NCBI GenBank assembly: GCA_021810815.1
Contig: JAJZHR010000003.1
Coordinates: forward strand, 1 to 24,185
Direction of reading: 5' to 3'
DNA: 24,185 nucleotides
DNA from: Acidobacteriota bacterium
GTDB lineage: Bacteria > Acidobacteriota > Terriglobia > Terriglobales > Acidobacteriaceae
In this document: positions 8,261 through 16,870 of the stretch, piece after piece
How the letters are laid out: each line of letters opens with the position of its first letter
Position numbering within the stretch: position 1 is the first letter of the stretch
Notes under the pieces: model-generated
Seen by the model: only the letters and a program-made list of their open reading frames with translations
Told to the model about the DNA's origin: nothing
Databases searched by the model: none
Made by a program: the position numbers and the translations under genes

Positions 8261-8766
8261 CGCGTCTCCTGTCTGTCGTGCATGGCGATGGTCACGGCGC
8301 CAATCAGGGCTGCGGTCAGCAGCAGGCCGATCACTTCCAGCGGCAGCGCGAATTGCAGCATCAGCGCATTGCCGATCTGTTGCATGGTGGCTTCCGGCTG
8401 CGCTGGCAAAGCCCGCTGCGATGCTGCGCTGGCATGAAAGGCCCACGCCATCGCCGCGAAAACAGCGACGGCGACAACGCCGCCTCCCCACCCGGAAGAA
8501 TTGGAGGCGGAGGCATTGAGGGCGGACTTTGAGGTTGTTCCAGCGTCGCGCGTCAGCAGGATGGCGAAGACGATGAGAATGGCCACCGCTCCGATATAAA
8601 CCAGGATTTGCGCGAAGCCGATGAATTGAGCGCCAAGCTGCAAATACACCATCGCCAGCCCTGCGAAGGCCAGGGTCAGCGCCAACACGGAATGCACCAG
8701 GTTGCGGAAGCTCATCGCTGCCACCGCTCCTGCGACCGTAAGTATAGCGAGAATCGTGAACAGCAA
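8257..8766 (-). CDS. nuoJ: Complex I subunit J (NuoJ), TTG start
   Basis: NuoJ is a membrane subunit next to the quinone cavity. The product (169 residues) has about five membrane helices and the family opening AAMSFRNLVHSVLALTLAF, with the typical QILVYIGAVAILIVFAI block. The reading frame has no ATG near the right place; the likely start is TTG at 8766, preceded by GGAAGGA at a six-base spacing. It overlaps nuoK by four bases. A 148-base gap upstream contains a Crp/Fnr-type palindrome, so nuoJ may be the first gene of an internal transcript covering J-K-L-M-M-N. Confidence 0.93.
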   Translation of the reverse strand: MLFTILAILTVAGAVAAMSFRNLVHSVLALTLAFAGLAMVYLQLGAQFIGFAQILVYIGAVAILIVFAILLTRDAGTTSKSALNASASNSSGWGGGVVAVAVFAAMAWAFHASAASQRALPAQPEATMQQIGNALMLQFALPLEVIGLLLTAALIGAVTIAMHDRQETR

Positions 8767-8863
8767 GAGTTATCCTTCCGTGCCAGCCATTCCTGCGGTG
8801 CATTCCCTGTCGGATCGCTTGTGCTGCGGACTGCTCGCAATCCAAAACGTTTGGTTGAAAACC

Positions 8864-8906
8864 ATTTTCGCCATATCCATCACAAGATGATGTGACAGGC
8901 GTCACT
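8864..8906 (-). promoter_or_regulatory. Crp/Fnr-type operator and possible internal promoter before nuoJ
   Basis: TGTGA-CAGGCG-TCACT at 8891-8906 is a near-perfect Crp-family palindrome in the nuoH-nuoJ gap. A GAAAAT hexamer (minus strand, 8864-8869; four of six matches to TATAAT) is placed so that the operator centre would be at -41.5 from a start at about 8857, the class II activator spacing. The same kind of site with the same spacing precedes nifJ. The -10 match is weak by itself. Confidence 0.45.
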
Positions 8907-8914
8907 GCTTATTC

Positions 8915-10090
8915 CTACTCGGCAAATTGGTAGACCCGCTTCTCCAGCCGCTGCCCTTGCATCAGTCCACGACCCAGCAGAACATACGGAACCACCACCA
9001 TCAAAATGCAGACAAGCCATCGTAAACCGCCCTGCGGCAGAAAGTGCCACAGACCTGCCGTCACAAGGTTGATCAGCGCCATCGGCAGCATGAATTTCCA
9101 CGCGAAGTTCAGCAGTTGATCCATGCGCAGGCGCGGCAGCGTGCCTCGAATCCATATAAACACGGCGATCATCGCCAGCAGCTTCGCAAAAAACCAGAGG
9201 TACGACGGCACCCAGGCCAGAAAGGAGAGCGGAGCGCCCCATCCGCCCAGAAACAGCGTGATGCCCATGCCGCTGATGGCGAACATGCCAAGATACTCGC
9301 CCAGGAAAAACAGAGCGAACTTGAATCCCGAATACTCGATGTAATAGCCCGCGATGATCTCCGATTCGCCTTCGGGCAGATCGAACGGAGAGCGGTTGGA
9401 TTCCGCCGTCGCAGCGATCATGAAAAGCACAAACCCGGCGAATCCCCACGGCGTGAAGACATACCAATGCGGCAGGATTCCGGTGTAGCCCGCCTGCTTC
9501 TCAATGATCGCTACGGTGGAGAGCGATCCAGCCGCCATGATGACCGTGATGGACGAGAGGATCAGCGGCACCTCGTAGCTGATCATTTGCGAGATGGCGC
9601 GCATCGCTCCCAGCAGCGAATATTTGTTGCGGCTCGACCAGCCCGCCATGAAGACCGACAGCTCCATCACCGAGCCGACCGCGAAGAAAAACAGAACTCC
9701 GGCGTCCAGATTGGCCAGCACCATGTTGCGGCCCACCGGCAGCACCGCATACACCGAGAACGCACCCAGCACCAGCACCACCGGCGCCAGGAAATGCACA
9801 ACCTTGTCCGCGGCGTACGGCACAACATCTTCCTTGGTCAAGGACTTCACAGCATCGGCGATGGGCTGCAGGATGCCGAACGGCCCCACGCGATTCGGTC
9901 CCAGGCGGTTCTGGATACGGCCCAGTCCCTTGCGCTCCAGGATGGTGGTCACAGCAAAAAGACCGCCGAACGCCCCCAGGATGGCTATTACAGAAAACAG
10001 AGCCGCGAGAATCCATCGCACACCCGCAGGGGCAAAGCCGACGATCCAGTGTTGCAGGATTACAAAGATCTGATCTGCCGTTTCAATCAT
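8915..10090 (-). CDS. nuoH: Complex I subunit H (NuoH)
   Basis: NuoH links the peripheral and membrane arms and forms most of the quinone-binding cavity. The start at 10090 (MIETADQ) gives 391 residues and overlaps the end of nuoI by eight bases; the open frame runs further upstream, but that part is an Arg/Pro-rich shadow of the nuoI tail. Hallmarks are ERKGLGRIQNRLGPNRVGP, the following ADAVKSLTKED, and DLPEGESEIIAGYYIEYSG. All are highly conserved in the family. It comes after nuoI here, whereas the usual order is nuoG-H-I. Confidence 0.96.
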   Translation of the reverse strand: MIETADQIFVILQHWIVGFAPAGVRWILAALFSVIAILGAFGGLFAVTTILERKGLGRIQNRLGPNRVGPFGILQPIADAVKSLTKEDVVPYAADKVVHFLAPVVLVLGAFSVYAVLPVGRNMVLANLDAGVLFFFAVGSVMELSVFMAGWSSRNKYSLLGAMRAISQMISYEVPLILSSITVIMAAGSLSTVAIIEKQAGYTGILPHWYVFTPWGFAGFVLFMIAATAESNRSPFDLPEGESEIIAGYYIEYSGFKFALFFLGEYLGMFAISGMGITLFLGGWGAPLSFLAWVPSYLWFFAKLLAMIAVFIWIRGTLPRLRMDQLLNFAWKFMLPMALINLVTAGLWHFLPQGGLRWLVCILMVVVPYVLLGRGLMQGQRLEKRVYQFAE

Positions 10091-10802
10091 TTTTCGCCAC
10101 CGTGCTGGAGGAAGAAGAAGTCGCCGGTGCAGATGGAGCCGCAGAGCCGGACGGAGCGGAGTCGGACGGAGCAGAGCCAGACGGCGGCGCGCTGGGGGGC
10201 GCGGGACTGGCCTTTGCCTCGGCGGCCTTGGCGGCGGCCTGGGCTGCTGCCTGAACTGCTGCCTTGGCCTTGGCTTCTGCTTTGGCCTTCTCCTCTGCCA
10301 GCCGCGCATCCACCTCCGCTGCTTCGGTGGGATGGATCTTGTTGTAATGCTCGTTAGATTTGGCCAACTGCGACTTGTCCCAGAGAAGGCCGCCAAAGCG
10401 GTCATCCGTGCTCAGCTCAAATTCCGTGTCCATCTTGATGGCCTCAAACGGACAGACTTCGACGCAGATCTGGCAGCTCATGCACACGGAGATATCAATA
10501 TTGAAAACCGCCGGATAGAACTGCGGCTTGCCAAGGGCGTCCGGCTTCTTGTCCTTGCTCTTTTCGATGTAAATGCACTTGGGCGGACATTCCTTCTCGC
10601 AAATCTGGCAGCCGACGCAGCGCAGGCCAGCCTGCCAATCCGGGCCATCGTAGACGAGGAACGGAAAGTCTCGCGCAGCCTCGGGCTGCGGCAAGCGCTC
10701 CTCTGGAAATTGCACGGTGGTCAGCCGTTCTTTGCTGACGTAGCTGCCAAAGAAATTCCTGGCCGTCTCCGCCAAACCTTTTGCAATGCCTTCACCCAGC
10801 AT
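10083..10802 (-). CDS. nuoI: Complex I subunit I (NuoI), two [4Fe-4S] clusters, long C-terminal tail
   Basis: NuoI carries clusters N6a and N6b, which pass electrons towards NuoB. Two ferredoxin-type motifs are visible: Cys62-65-68-72 (CVGCQICEKECPP) and Cys107-110-113-117 (CMSCQICVEVCPF). The core ends near residue 160. A tail of about 75 residues follows, first Ala/Lys/Glu-rich (helical or coiled in character, 161-198), then Pro/Ser/Ala-rich (199-233). Most NuoI proteins are about 160-180 residues, so this one (239) is unusually long. In a complex without NuoE-F-G, NuoI would be among the outermost electron carriers, so the tail might act in partner docking, but that is speculation. A 136-base gap separates it from nuoD, where E-F-G would normally sit. 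Confidence 0.95.
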   Translation of the reverse strand: MLGEGIAKGLAETARNFFGSYVSKERLTTVQFPEERLPQPEAARDFPFLVYDGPDWQAGLRCVGCQICEKECPPKCIYIEKSKDKKPDALGKPQFYPAVFNIDISVCMSCQICVEVCPFEAIKMDTEFELSTDDRFGGLLWDKSQLAKSNEHYNKIHPTEAAEVDARLAEEKAKAEAKAKAAVQAAAQAAAKAAEAKASPAPPSAPPSGSAPSDSAPSGSAAPSAPATSSSSSTVAKND

Positions 10803-10938
10803 GTTCCCAACCCTTCATGCGATTCCGATGCGATTGCCGTGATTCCGGCGTTCCCACTCCAATAGCTATTGAGCGACTTCAAGCGATCCCGCGCAGCAGA
10901 TCTCCTGCTCCCCGAAATCCCCTTGCCTACCGATCTGC

Positions 10939-12152
<1,214 letters not shown>

Positions 12153-12156
<4 letters not shown>

Positions 12157-12722
12157 TGGCATCCTCCCGCTTTTTCGTCCCGATTGGAGTGCTCCAGCGC
12201 CCTTTTCAGCACAGCGTCGTGCGCTGTCGGCTCGTATTCATAGTCGTCCGGATCCACGTAGTCCTTGCGCATCGGATGGTCTTCGAAACCGTCCCACATC
12301 AAAATTCTGCGCAGATCGGGATGACCGTCGAAAACGACTCCGTAGAGATCGAAAACCTCCCTCTCCTGGAACTCCGCGCTCCGCCACAGCGGTGTGAATG
12401 ACGGGAGATTCACCGCGTCTTTACGGTCCTCTGTCCGCATTCTGACCGTAAGCGGACCGTGCTTTTTCACGGTGGAATACAGGTGGTAGACCACCTCAAG
12501 ATATCCCGAACCCTCCGTATCTGGCCAATCCACACCAGTTACGTTCGAGCAGTAGTCCAAGCAGAGCTCCGGGTCGTCCCGCAGAAACTTCGCCACCGCG
12601 AACGCATGCTCCCGATCAAGCAGCAGCGAATGCTGGCCGGAGGGGCTGCCATTGACGACAATCTGCAGACGGCAGCCCGGGACGGCGGCTTCAATATCGG
12701 ATTTAACTTTTTCCAGGTTCAT
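12153..12722 (-). CDS. nuoC: Complex I 30-kDa-type subunit C (NuoC)
   Basis: NuoC is a cluster-free structural subunit of the peripheral arm that packs against NuoD. The start at 12722 (MNLEKVKSD) gives 189 residues, within the family range; the open frame continues to 12803 but that part duplicates the nuoB coding region. The diagnostic C-terminal signature is present: EFQEREVFDLYGVVFDGHPD followed by RRILMWDGFEDHPMRKDY. It overlaps the end of nuoB by 20 bases and the start of nuoD by four. C and D are separate genes here, not fused. Confidence 0.95.
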
Positions 12723-13353
12723 TCTCGCCTGCGCGCGGCTCCGTTGGAGTGGCTTTGAGGGTGATGTTCCACAGTTTGGGATTCTTGGCTGGTTCCAGAT
12801 CATGCGCTCCGTATTGCGGAACTACGAATTCGCTGGATGTATCCGCGCGCAGATGCCGCGGCCTCAGATCTCCTGTCAGGTGCTGCGCATCGATTTTTTT
12901 CTGCAGAGTCATGAAGGCGTCGATCAGCGCCTCCGGGCGCGGTGGACAGCCGGGAATATGCACATCCACGGGAATATAGCGGTCGATTCCCTTCAGCACG
13001 TTGTAGCCCTGCTTGAATGGGCCGCCGGAGATGGCGCACGCGCCCATTGCGATCACGTATTTCGGCTCCGGCATCTGGTTGTAGAGCCGCACCACCTGAG
13101 GCGCCATTTTCTTGGTGACCGTGCCGGCGACAATCATCAGATCCGCCTGCCGCGGCGAAGGCCGGAAGACCTCGGCGCCGAACCGCGCCAGGTCATAGCG
13201 CGCCATGGTGGTGGCGATCATTTCAATCGCGCAACAGGCAAGGCCGAAGGTCAGCGGCCATACGGAGTTCTTCCGGCCCCAGTTGTAAACCTCTTCCAGG
13301 GTAGTGGCGAAAATCCCCTGTTGGCTCAACTCGATTTTCAGCTTTTGATCCAT
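12703..13353 (-). CDS. nuoB: Complex I subunit B (NuoB), N2 cluster subunit
   Basis: NuoB holds cluster N2, the last iron-sulfur centre before quinone. The 216-residue protein has all four ligands: the tandem Cys40-Cys41 (GLACCAIEM), Cys106 (MGACAISGG) and Cys136 (HIPGCPPRPEAL). After the core, a tail of about 50 residues extends to the overlap with nuoC. The ATG at 13353 is followed directly by the conserved N-terminal region, so the start is reasonable, although no strong ribosome binding site is visible. A 170-base spacer with a 7-bp tandem repeat separates it from nuoA. Confidence 0.96.
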   Translation of the reverse strand: MDQKLKIELSQQGIFATTLEEVYNWGRKNSVWPLTFGLACCAIEMIATTMARYDLARFGAEVFRPSPRQADLMIVAGTVTKKMAPQVVRLYNQMPEPKYVIAMGACAISGGPFKQGYNVLKGIDRYIPVDVHIPGCPPRPEALIDAFMTLQKKIDAQHLTGDLRPRHLRADTSSEFVVPQYGAHDLEPAKNPKLWNITLKATPTEPRAGENEPGKS

Positions 13354-13372
13354 GCTATAAGGCCGCTCTCGC

Positions 13373-13414
13373 GTTCCGTGTTCTGTGTTCCATATCCTGT
13401 GTTCTATGTTCCGC
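13373..13414. repeat. Six tandem 7-bp repeats between nuoA and nuoB
   Basis: Plus-strand heptamers in perfect register: GTTCCGT, GTTCTGT, GTTCCAT, ATCCTGT, GTTCTAT, GTTCCGC. Five of six begin with GTTC and the fourth is diverged. On the coding strand the unit reads approximately ACRGAAC. The array begins 20 bases upstream of the nuoB start codon, within the nuoA-nuoB spacer, and encodes nothing recognisable. Confidence 0.75.
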
Positions 13415-13523
13415 CAGGTTCAGGATTTCCTGCTCCGCTCTATCCCAACGTGCTCCAGAGGCTTTGCTTCTCTTTGCCGCAAGGTCACCCAACGTACTTC
13501 TCAGCTGCCCACATGCCAGGCCG

Positions 13524-13904
13524 TTATACCCACACAAGGACGCGTTTCTGCCATGCCCAGACCAGGCCCTCTGCCAATAGAAGGATGAAGACCAGCATCG
13601 CAATCGCTGCTCCGAGGGTGAGCCCGGAGAATGCCACCGCGAACGGCAGCAGGAAAATCGCCTCCACATCGAAGATCAAAAAGACGATTGCGTAGAGGTA
13701 GTACTCGGCTCGAAACTGTATCCACGCATCGCCTTGCGAGGCCAGTCCGCATTCATACGTCGCGTTTTTGACAGGTCCCGGCTTGCGTGGAGAGAACTTC
13801 TTTGACCAGAGCCATGCCATCGCCAGAGGCGAGATGGCAAAGCCGACGGCGGCGATCATCAGAATCGCGATGGGCCGGTAGATGTCGAGATCAACTGAAT
13901 GCAT
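13524..13904 (-). CDS. nuoA: Complex I subunit A (NuoA), first gene of the operon
   Basis: NuoA is a three-helix membrane subunit near the quinone channel. The start at 13904 (MHSVDLDIYRP) gives 126 residues, the family norm; an upstream extension to 14084 is open but not NuoA-like. The conserved loop NATYECGL and the acidic FLIFDVEAIFLLPFA helix are present. GGGGA lies a few bases before the ATG. It opens the operon A-B-C-D-I-H-J-K-L-M-M-N. The 225 bases upstream contain a candidate promoter. Confidence 0.95.
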   Translation of the reverse strand: MHSVDLDIYRPIAILMIAAVGFAISPLAMAWLWSKKFSPRKPGPVKNATYECGLASQGDAWIQFRAEYYLYAIVFLIFDVEAIFLLPFAVAFSGLTLGAAIAMLVFILLLAEGLVWAWQKRVLVWV

Positions 13905-13992
13905 GAATCCCCAAAACTGCTCGCTGAAGCAGGAGCTAAATCCTATAGACGGCGAAACCTGGCCTTCGTTTCTATTTTCATCACGACAGACC

Positions 13993-14021
13993 ACGGTATC
14001 AAGGTGCCGGTGACAGGTCAA
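13993..14021 (-). promoter_or_regulatory. Candidate sigma-70 promoter for the nuo operon
   Basis: On the minus strand TTGACC (14016-14021) is followed 17 bases later by TACCGT (13993-13998), about 90 bases before the nuoA start codon. The -35 match is good (five of six) and the -10 is poor, so the call is tentative. It is placed in the 225-base gap between the dihydroorotate-dehydrogenase-like gene and nuoA. Confidence 0.3.
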
Positions 14022-14129
14022 AAGAAAACCTGCGGCGTGCCATGCCATTCGTTCAATACGCCAAGATTTCCTCAAAATGTCCACCCCAGGCGGAAGGTGG
14101 AACAGACGAAGTGGATCGCCCAGGTCTCC

Positions 14130-15143
14130 TCATAGGTGGGCTGCTGTCTTACGCAAGGTGTAACTGCTCAAGGTCTTGATGTAGTTGCCGCGATCGAACG
14201 GCGAAGTGTCGGGGACGGCGCGGCGGCTAAGGCTGCCGCGCATCTGGCGGATGGAGGCATACTCGTGCTCTTCCATCCAGCGGACCAAATCGGCGCGAAC
14301 CGTGGCCAGGTGCTCGATGCCATGGAGATGCAGGGCTGAGGTCATCATCGCAATCTGCGCTCCTGCCATGATCGACTTGAGGACGCCCTCCGCGCTATGC
14401 ACGCCACCGGTGATGGCAAGGTCGCAGTGGCAATTGCCATAGAGGATAGCCACCCAGTGCAATCGAAGGAGCAGTTCCTCTGGCGTGCTGAACGCGATGC
14501 GCGGGATGACATCGAGATTCTCGATGTCGAAGTCCGGCTGATAGAAGCGATTGAAGAGAACGAGCCCATCCGCACCGACAGTCTCCAATTGGCGCACCAG
14601 ATGGGGAACGCTGGTGAATTGCGGCGATAGTTTGACGGCCACCGGAATTCTGACGCTCCTCTTCACCTGGCCGACGAGATCAACCAACCCCTGCTCGACC
14701 TCTGCGCTGGTCCTGTTTGGATCAGTGGCGAGGGAGTAGGTATTCAGTTCCAGAGCGTCTGCGCCCGCATCCTCAAGCAGCTCCGCAAAATGCGTCCATC
14801 CGCCCGGAGATGCGCCATTGAGGCTGGCGATGATGGGAATACCGACGCTGCTTTTGGCGTTCCTCAAATGGCGAAGATAGGCGTCCTGGCTGGAGTAGTG
14901 GTCGTCGAACGCGGGCAGATAGCTGAGCGATTCGAAGTAGGACTCCGTGCCGCGGGAGAGATCGCTGTCCAGGGCACCGCTTTCAAGCACGATCTGCTCT
15001 TCAAAAAGAGAGGTGAGAACCACCGCAGCCGCACCTGCCGCCTCCATGCGACGGAGATTGTCGATGGATTCGCTCAACGGGGTGGCGGAAACCACGATGG
15101 GGCTCTTCAGCTTCAAGCCCAGATATTCGGTCGTCAGATCCAT
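14130..15143 (-). CDS. Dihydroorotate-dehydrogenase-like FMN flavoprotein
   Basis: The 337-residue product is a TIM-barrel FMN protein of the dihydroorotate dehydrogenase/PreA group. It opens with MDLTTEYLGLKLKSPIVVSA, typical of the group, and keeps the FMN-phosphate region AITGGVHSAEGVLKSIMAGA and the motif VAVKLSP. The loop that carries the catalytic SCPN motif in true class 1 enzymes reads LELNTYSLATDPN here (about 131-143), with no cysteine, so ordinary dihydroorotate oxidation is doubtful. The start at 15143 is supported by GGGAGAGGGA upstream; the open frame to 15338 is low-quality extension. Proteins of this type are, from memory, often encoded beside pyruvate:ferredoxin oxidoreductase, as in this neighbourhood, which suggests a redox role linked to ferredoxin. 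Substrate unknown. Confidence 0.85.
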   Translation of the reverse strand: MDLTTEYLGLKLKSPIVVSATPLSESIDNLRRMEAAGAAAVVLTSLFEEQIVLESGALDSDLSRGTESYFESLSYLPAFDDHYSSQDAYLRHLRNAKSSVGIPIIASLNGASPGGWTHFAELLEDAGADALELNTYSLATDPNRTSAEVEQGLVDLVGQVKRSVRIPVAVKLSPQFTSVPHLVRQLETVGADGLVLFNRFYQPDFDIENLDVIPRIAFSTPEELLLRLHWVAILYGNCHCDLAITGGVHSAEGVLKSIMAGAQIAMMTSALHLHGIEHLATVRADLVRWMEEHEYASIRQMRGSLSRRAVPDTSPFDRGNYIKTLSSYTLRKTAAHL

Positions 15144-15294
15144 CCTTGTCCCTCTCCCGCATGCCACAGCGGCGCGACTTCGTCGGGTTGCTCCGGCCGG
15201 ACGATGCCCGGCATGGACCCGCATTCTGGCATTGCGGCACTGGCGGAGCAAAGCCTCCACTCGCGCTTGCCATGCGACTGCGCTTGTATTGCCC

Positions 15295-15339
15295 GATGCA
15301 GCGCCCCCTGCCTGAATCAGACGCAGAGAGCGCTGCATC
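15295..15339 (-). terminator. Hairpin directly after the dsrE-like gene
   Basis: A perfect 10-bp inverted repeat, GATGCAGCGC (15295-15304) and GCGCTGCATC (15330-15339), starts one base beyond the stop codon of the DsrE-like gene. The 25-base interior can add an inner CTGC/GCAG stem. No T-tract follows on the minus strand. It probably ends or stabilises the sulfur-operon transcript and separates it from the downstream flavoprotein gene. Confidence 0.5.
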
Positions 15340-15340
15340 C

Positions 15341-15823
15341 TCAGGTGAAGATGATCTGTCCGCCGGCCGCCTTCTCGTAAAACTGGCCTACCGAGATGAT
15401 TCCGTCCAATTCAGGCGTGAAATCCTCGCGCTTCAAATGGTACATATCCACCGTTGCGCGGCAGGCATACAACTCCGCCCCGGAGTCGTGGATCATGGTG
15501 AGGAATTCACCGACAGGCGGTATATCGATTTTTTCGATTTCTTTCTTCATCATTTTTGTGGCGAAGGCGGACATGCCCGGCAGCGCCCCAAGCAGGGTTG
15601 GCATATGCATGCCCGGATTGCCCACTGTTGCGACCTTGAGGTTGTCCATGCGCTTTTTGAGGATCGCATCGAGGCCGAAGAAGGTGAAGAACAGGGAGGC
15701 TTCTATGCCTTCCATGCGCGCGCCATTGGCCATGATGAGTCCCGGATACACTCCATCGAGCGAACCTTTGGATATAACGATGGACACCTTCTGAATGGGT
15801 TGAAACTCTGTCTCGCTTGGCAT
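15341..15823 (-). CDS. DsrE/DsrF/DrsH-like sulfur-carrier protein (DsrE2 type)
   Basis: The 160-residue product resembles DsrE2-type proteins, which carry persulfide sulfur in sulfur-oxidising pathways. Visible features are the opening KVSIVISKGSLDGVYPGLIM, the FFTFFGLDAI block, a Met/Lys-rich segment (TKMMKKEIEKI) and a single cysteine, Cys121, in ELYACRATVDMY, in the position expected for the sulfur-carrying residue. I chose the ATG at 15823 because GAGAGG lies upstream at good spacing; an ATG nine codons earlier overlaps the end of tusE. It is the last gene of the four-gene sulfur operon. It could act with the neighbouring TusE-like protein; no TusA or rhodanese is in view. Confidence 0.85.
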   Translation of the reverse strand: MPSETEFQPIQKVSIVISKGSLDGVYPGLIMANGARMEGIEASLFFTFFGLDAILKKRMDNLKVATVGNPGMHMPTLLGALPGMSAFATKMMKKEIEKIDIPPVGEFLTMIHDSGAELYACRATVDMYHLKREDFTPELDGIISVGQFYEKAAGGQIIFT

Positions 15824-15840
15824 GACTTTGTCCTCTCTGT

Positions 15841-16158
15841 TCAGATGCATCCCACTGGCTTCGGTAGTCCTGCAATTTTGGCTGCGCGCTTCGCAGGACC
15901 CTTCGGGAAAAGCTGATACAACGTCTTGGTGTCGACGCCGCTTTCCTTGGTCAGCCTGCGAATGGAGGGAGCGCTCCCTTCCTTCTCGAAGACCTTTCTC
16001 ATGTAGTTGAGAATCGCCCAGTGCTGGCTGGTGAGGTTCGGGATGCCATCCTGGGCAGCCATCTCACGGGCAATATCTTCATTCCAGTCGCTTAGGTTGG
16101 CGAGATTGCCATCCGCATCAACAGCAAGTTCCTTGCCAAGTATGGTTACGGTTGCCAT
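15841..16158 (-). CDS. TusE/DsrC-family sulfur relay protein with one C-terminal cysteine
   Basis: This 105-residue protein is of the TusE/DsrC/DsvC family, small helical proteins whose flexible C-terminal arm carries sulfur. The family ending is clear: YQLFPKGPAKRAAKIAGL followed by PKPVGCI, with Cys104 as the penultimate residue. True DsrC has a second cysteine 11 residues earlier; here that position is Ala93, as in TusE-type proteins (Thr in E. coli TusE by memory). It can therefore hold a persulfide but should not form the DsrC trisulfide. AAAGGTG precedes the ATG. It sits three bases after DUF1641 and 17 bases before the DsrE-like gene. With SQR in the same operon, sulfur trafficking is more likely than tRNA thiolation. 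Confidence 0.9.
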   Translation of the reverse strand: MATVTILGKELAVDADGNLANLSDWNEDIAREMAAQDGIPNLTSQHWAILNYMRKVFEKEGSAPSIRRLTKESGVDTKTLYQLFPKGPAKRAAKIAGLPKPVGCI

Positions 16159-16161
16159 GGT

Positions 16162-16869
16162 TCACCTTTCTGATAGGGGTACTGGTTGTACGTTCGATGT
16201 ATTGGATTCCGCGCTGCGCGCACCTACCACCTTCAGGAACTCGATGAGAATTCCGATTCCACGGCGAGCATCCGGTGAATTCAGCTCGCGCGCTATCTGG
16301 AAGACGGACTTATCGACATCCATGGTAGCCTGCACCCTTCCGAAGCCATGAATGATCGCCTCAAGCGCCTGCAGCACTTCAGGATGCGTGAGTTCGCGCA
16401 GAAAGCCGACCAGATGTGGAATGCTGGCTTCTATCTGCTTCATGTCCTCAGCAGAGTGCGACTGCACCAGCGTGTCGGCAATCCTGGCTCCACTCGCAGC
16501 GGCGTTGAACCAGCCTCGGTCCTGCAGATCCTGGAATTGCATGGTTGCCTGCTTGTAGAGATCGCGGGTCACGGGCTGGATATCCTGAACGAAATCAGCC
16601 GCGCTTTCGAGTTGCTGCAGGACGGATGTCAGCAGTTTCGCATTGCCGAGTCCAACCTTGACAAGCTCCGCGATATCCCGAGGATGAAGGTCGATGGAGC
16701 CACAGACGCCTGCTGCCTCCTTGTACGCGTCCTTTGCCACCAGAGCCAGATCCGCCACCAGATCTTCAGAAGCGTTGCGAACCTGCTTCAGGTGATCCAG
16801 CTCCTGCGCGATCAGATCGAGCTTGCGATGGATTTCGGCAATTTGATCTTCAGCAATTGTGGTTGCCAT
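16162..16869 (-). CDS. DUF1641-domain protein
   Basis: A 235-residue soluble protein, helical in character, with no signal peptide. The segment near 200-220 (SPDARRGIGILIEFLKVVGA) matches the DUF1641 signature as I recall it. The N-terminal half has a heptad-like helix (IAEIHRKLDLIAQELDHLKQ). The start is one base beyond the SQR stop, and the stop is three bases before tusE, so it is tightly built into the sulfur operon. DUF1641 proteins are commonly encoded next to SQR-like flavoproteins or formate-dehydrogenase genes; their biochemical role is not known. A partner or scaffold for the flavoprotein is plausible but unproven. Confidence 0.85.
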   Translation of the reverse strand: MATTIAEDQIAEIHRKLDLIAQELDHLKQVRNASEDLVADLALVAKDAYKEAAGVCGSIDLHPRDIAELVKVGLGNAKLLTSVLQQLESAADFVQDIQPVTRDLYKQATMQFQDLQDRGWFNAAASGARIADTLVQSHSAEDMKQIEASIPHLVGFLRELTHPEVLQALEAIIHGFGRVQATMDVDKSVFQIARELNSPDARRGIGILIEFLKVVGARSAESNTSNVQPVPLSER

Positions 16870-16870
16870 G

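Noticed and set aside
8261..8905. Upstream extension of the nuoK frame
   Set aside because: It lies over nuoJ in another frame; NuoK of normal length starts at 8260 with an ATGA overlap.
10091..10405. Upstream extension of the nuoH frame
   Set aside because: The added residues are Arg/Pro-rich and overlap the nuoI tail in another frame; the family begins at the ATG at 10090.
10803..10938. Remnants of nuoE-F-G in the nuoD-nuoI gap
   Set aside because: The 136 bases contain no frame or motif resembling these genes; only a 12-bp palindrome CAATAGCTATTG (10860-10871) was seen.
13373..13414. CRISPR-like array
   Set aside because: The units are 7 bp with no spacers; it is a simple tandem repeat.
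13905..14084. 60-residue N-terminal extension of NuoA
   Set aside because: Not NuoA-like, contains the candidate promoter, and the start at 13904 gives the normal length.
15144..15338. 65-residue N-terminal extension of the DHOD-like protein
   Set aside because: Unlike the family; the ATG at 15143 has a strong ribosome binding site, and the extension crosses the 15295-15339 hairpin.
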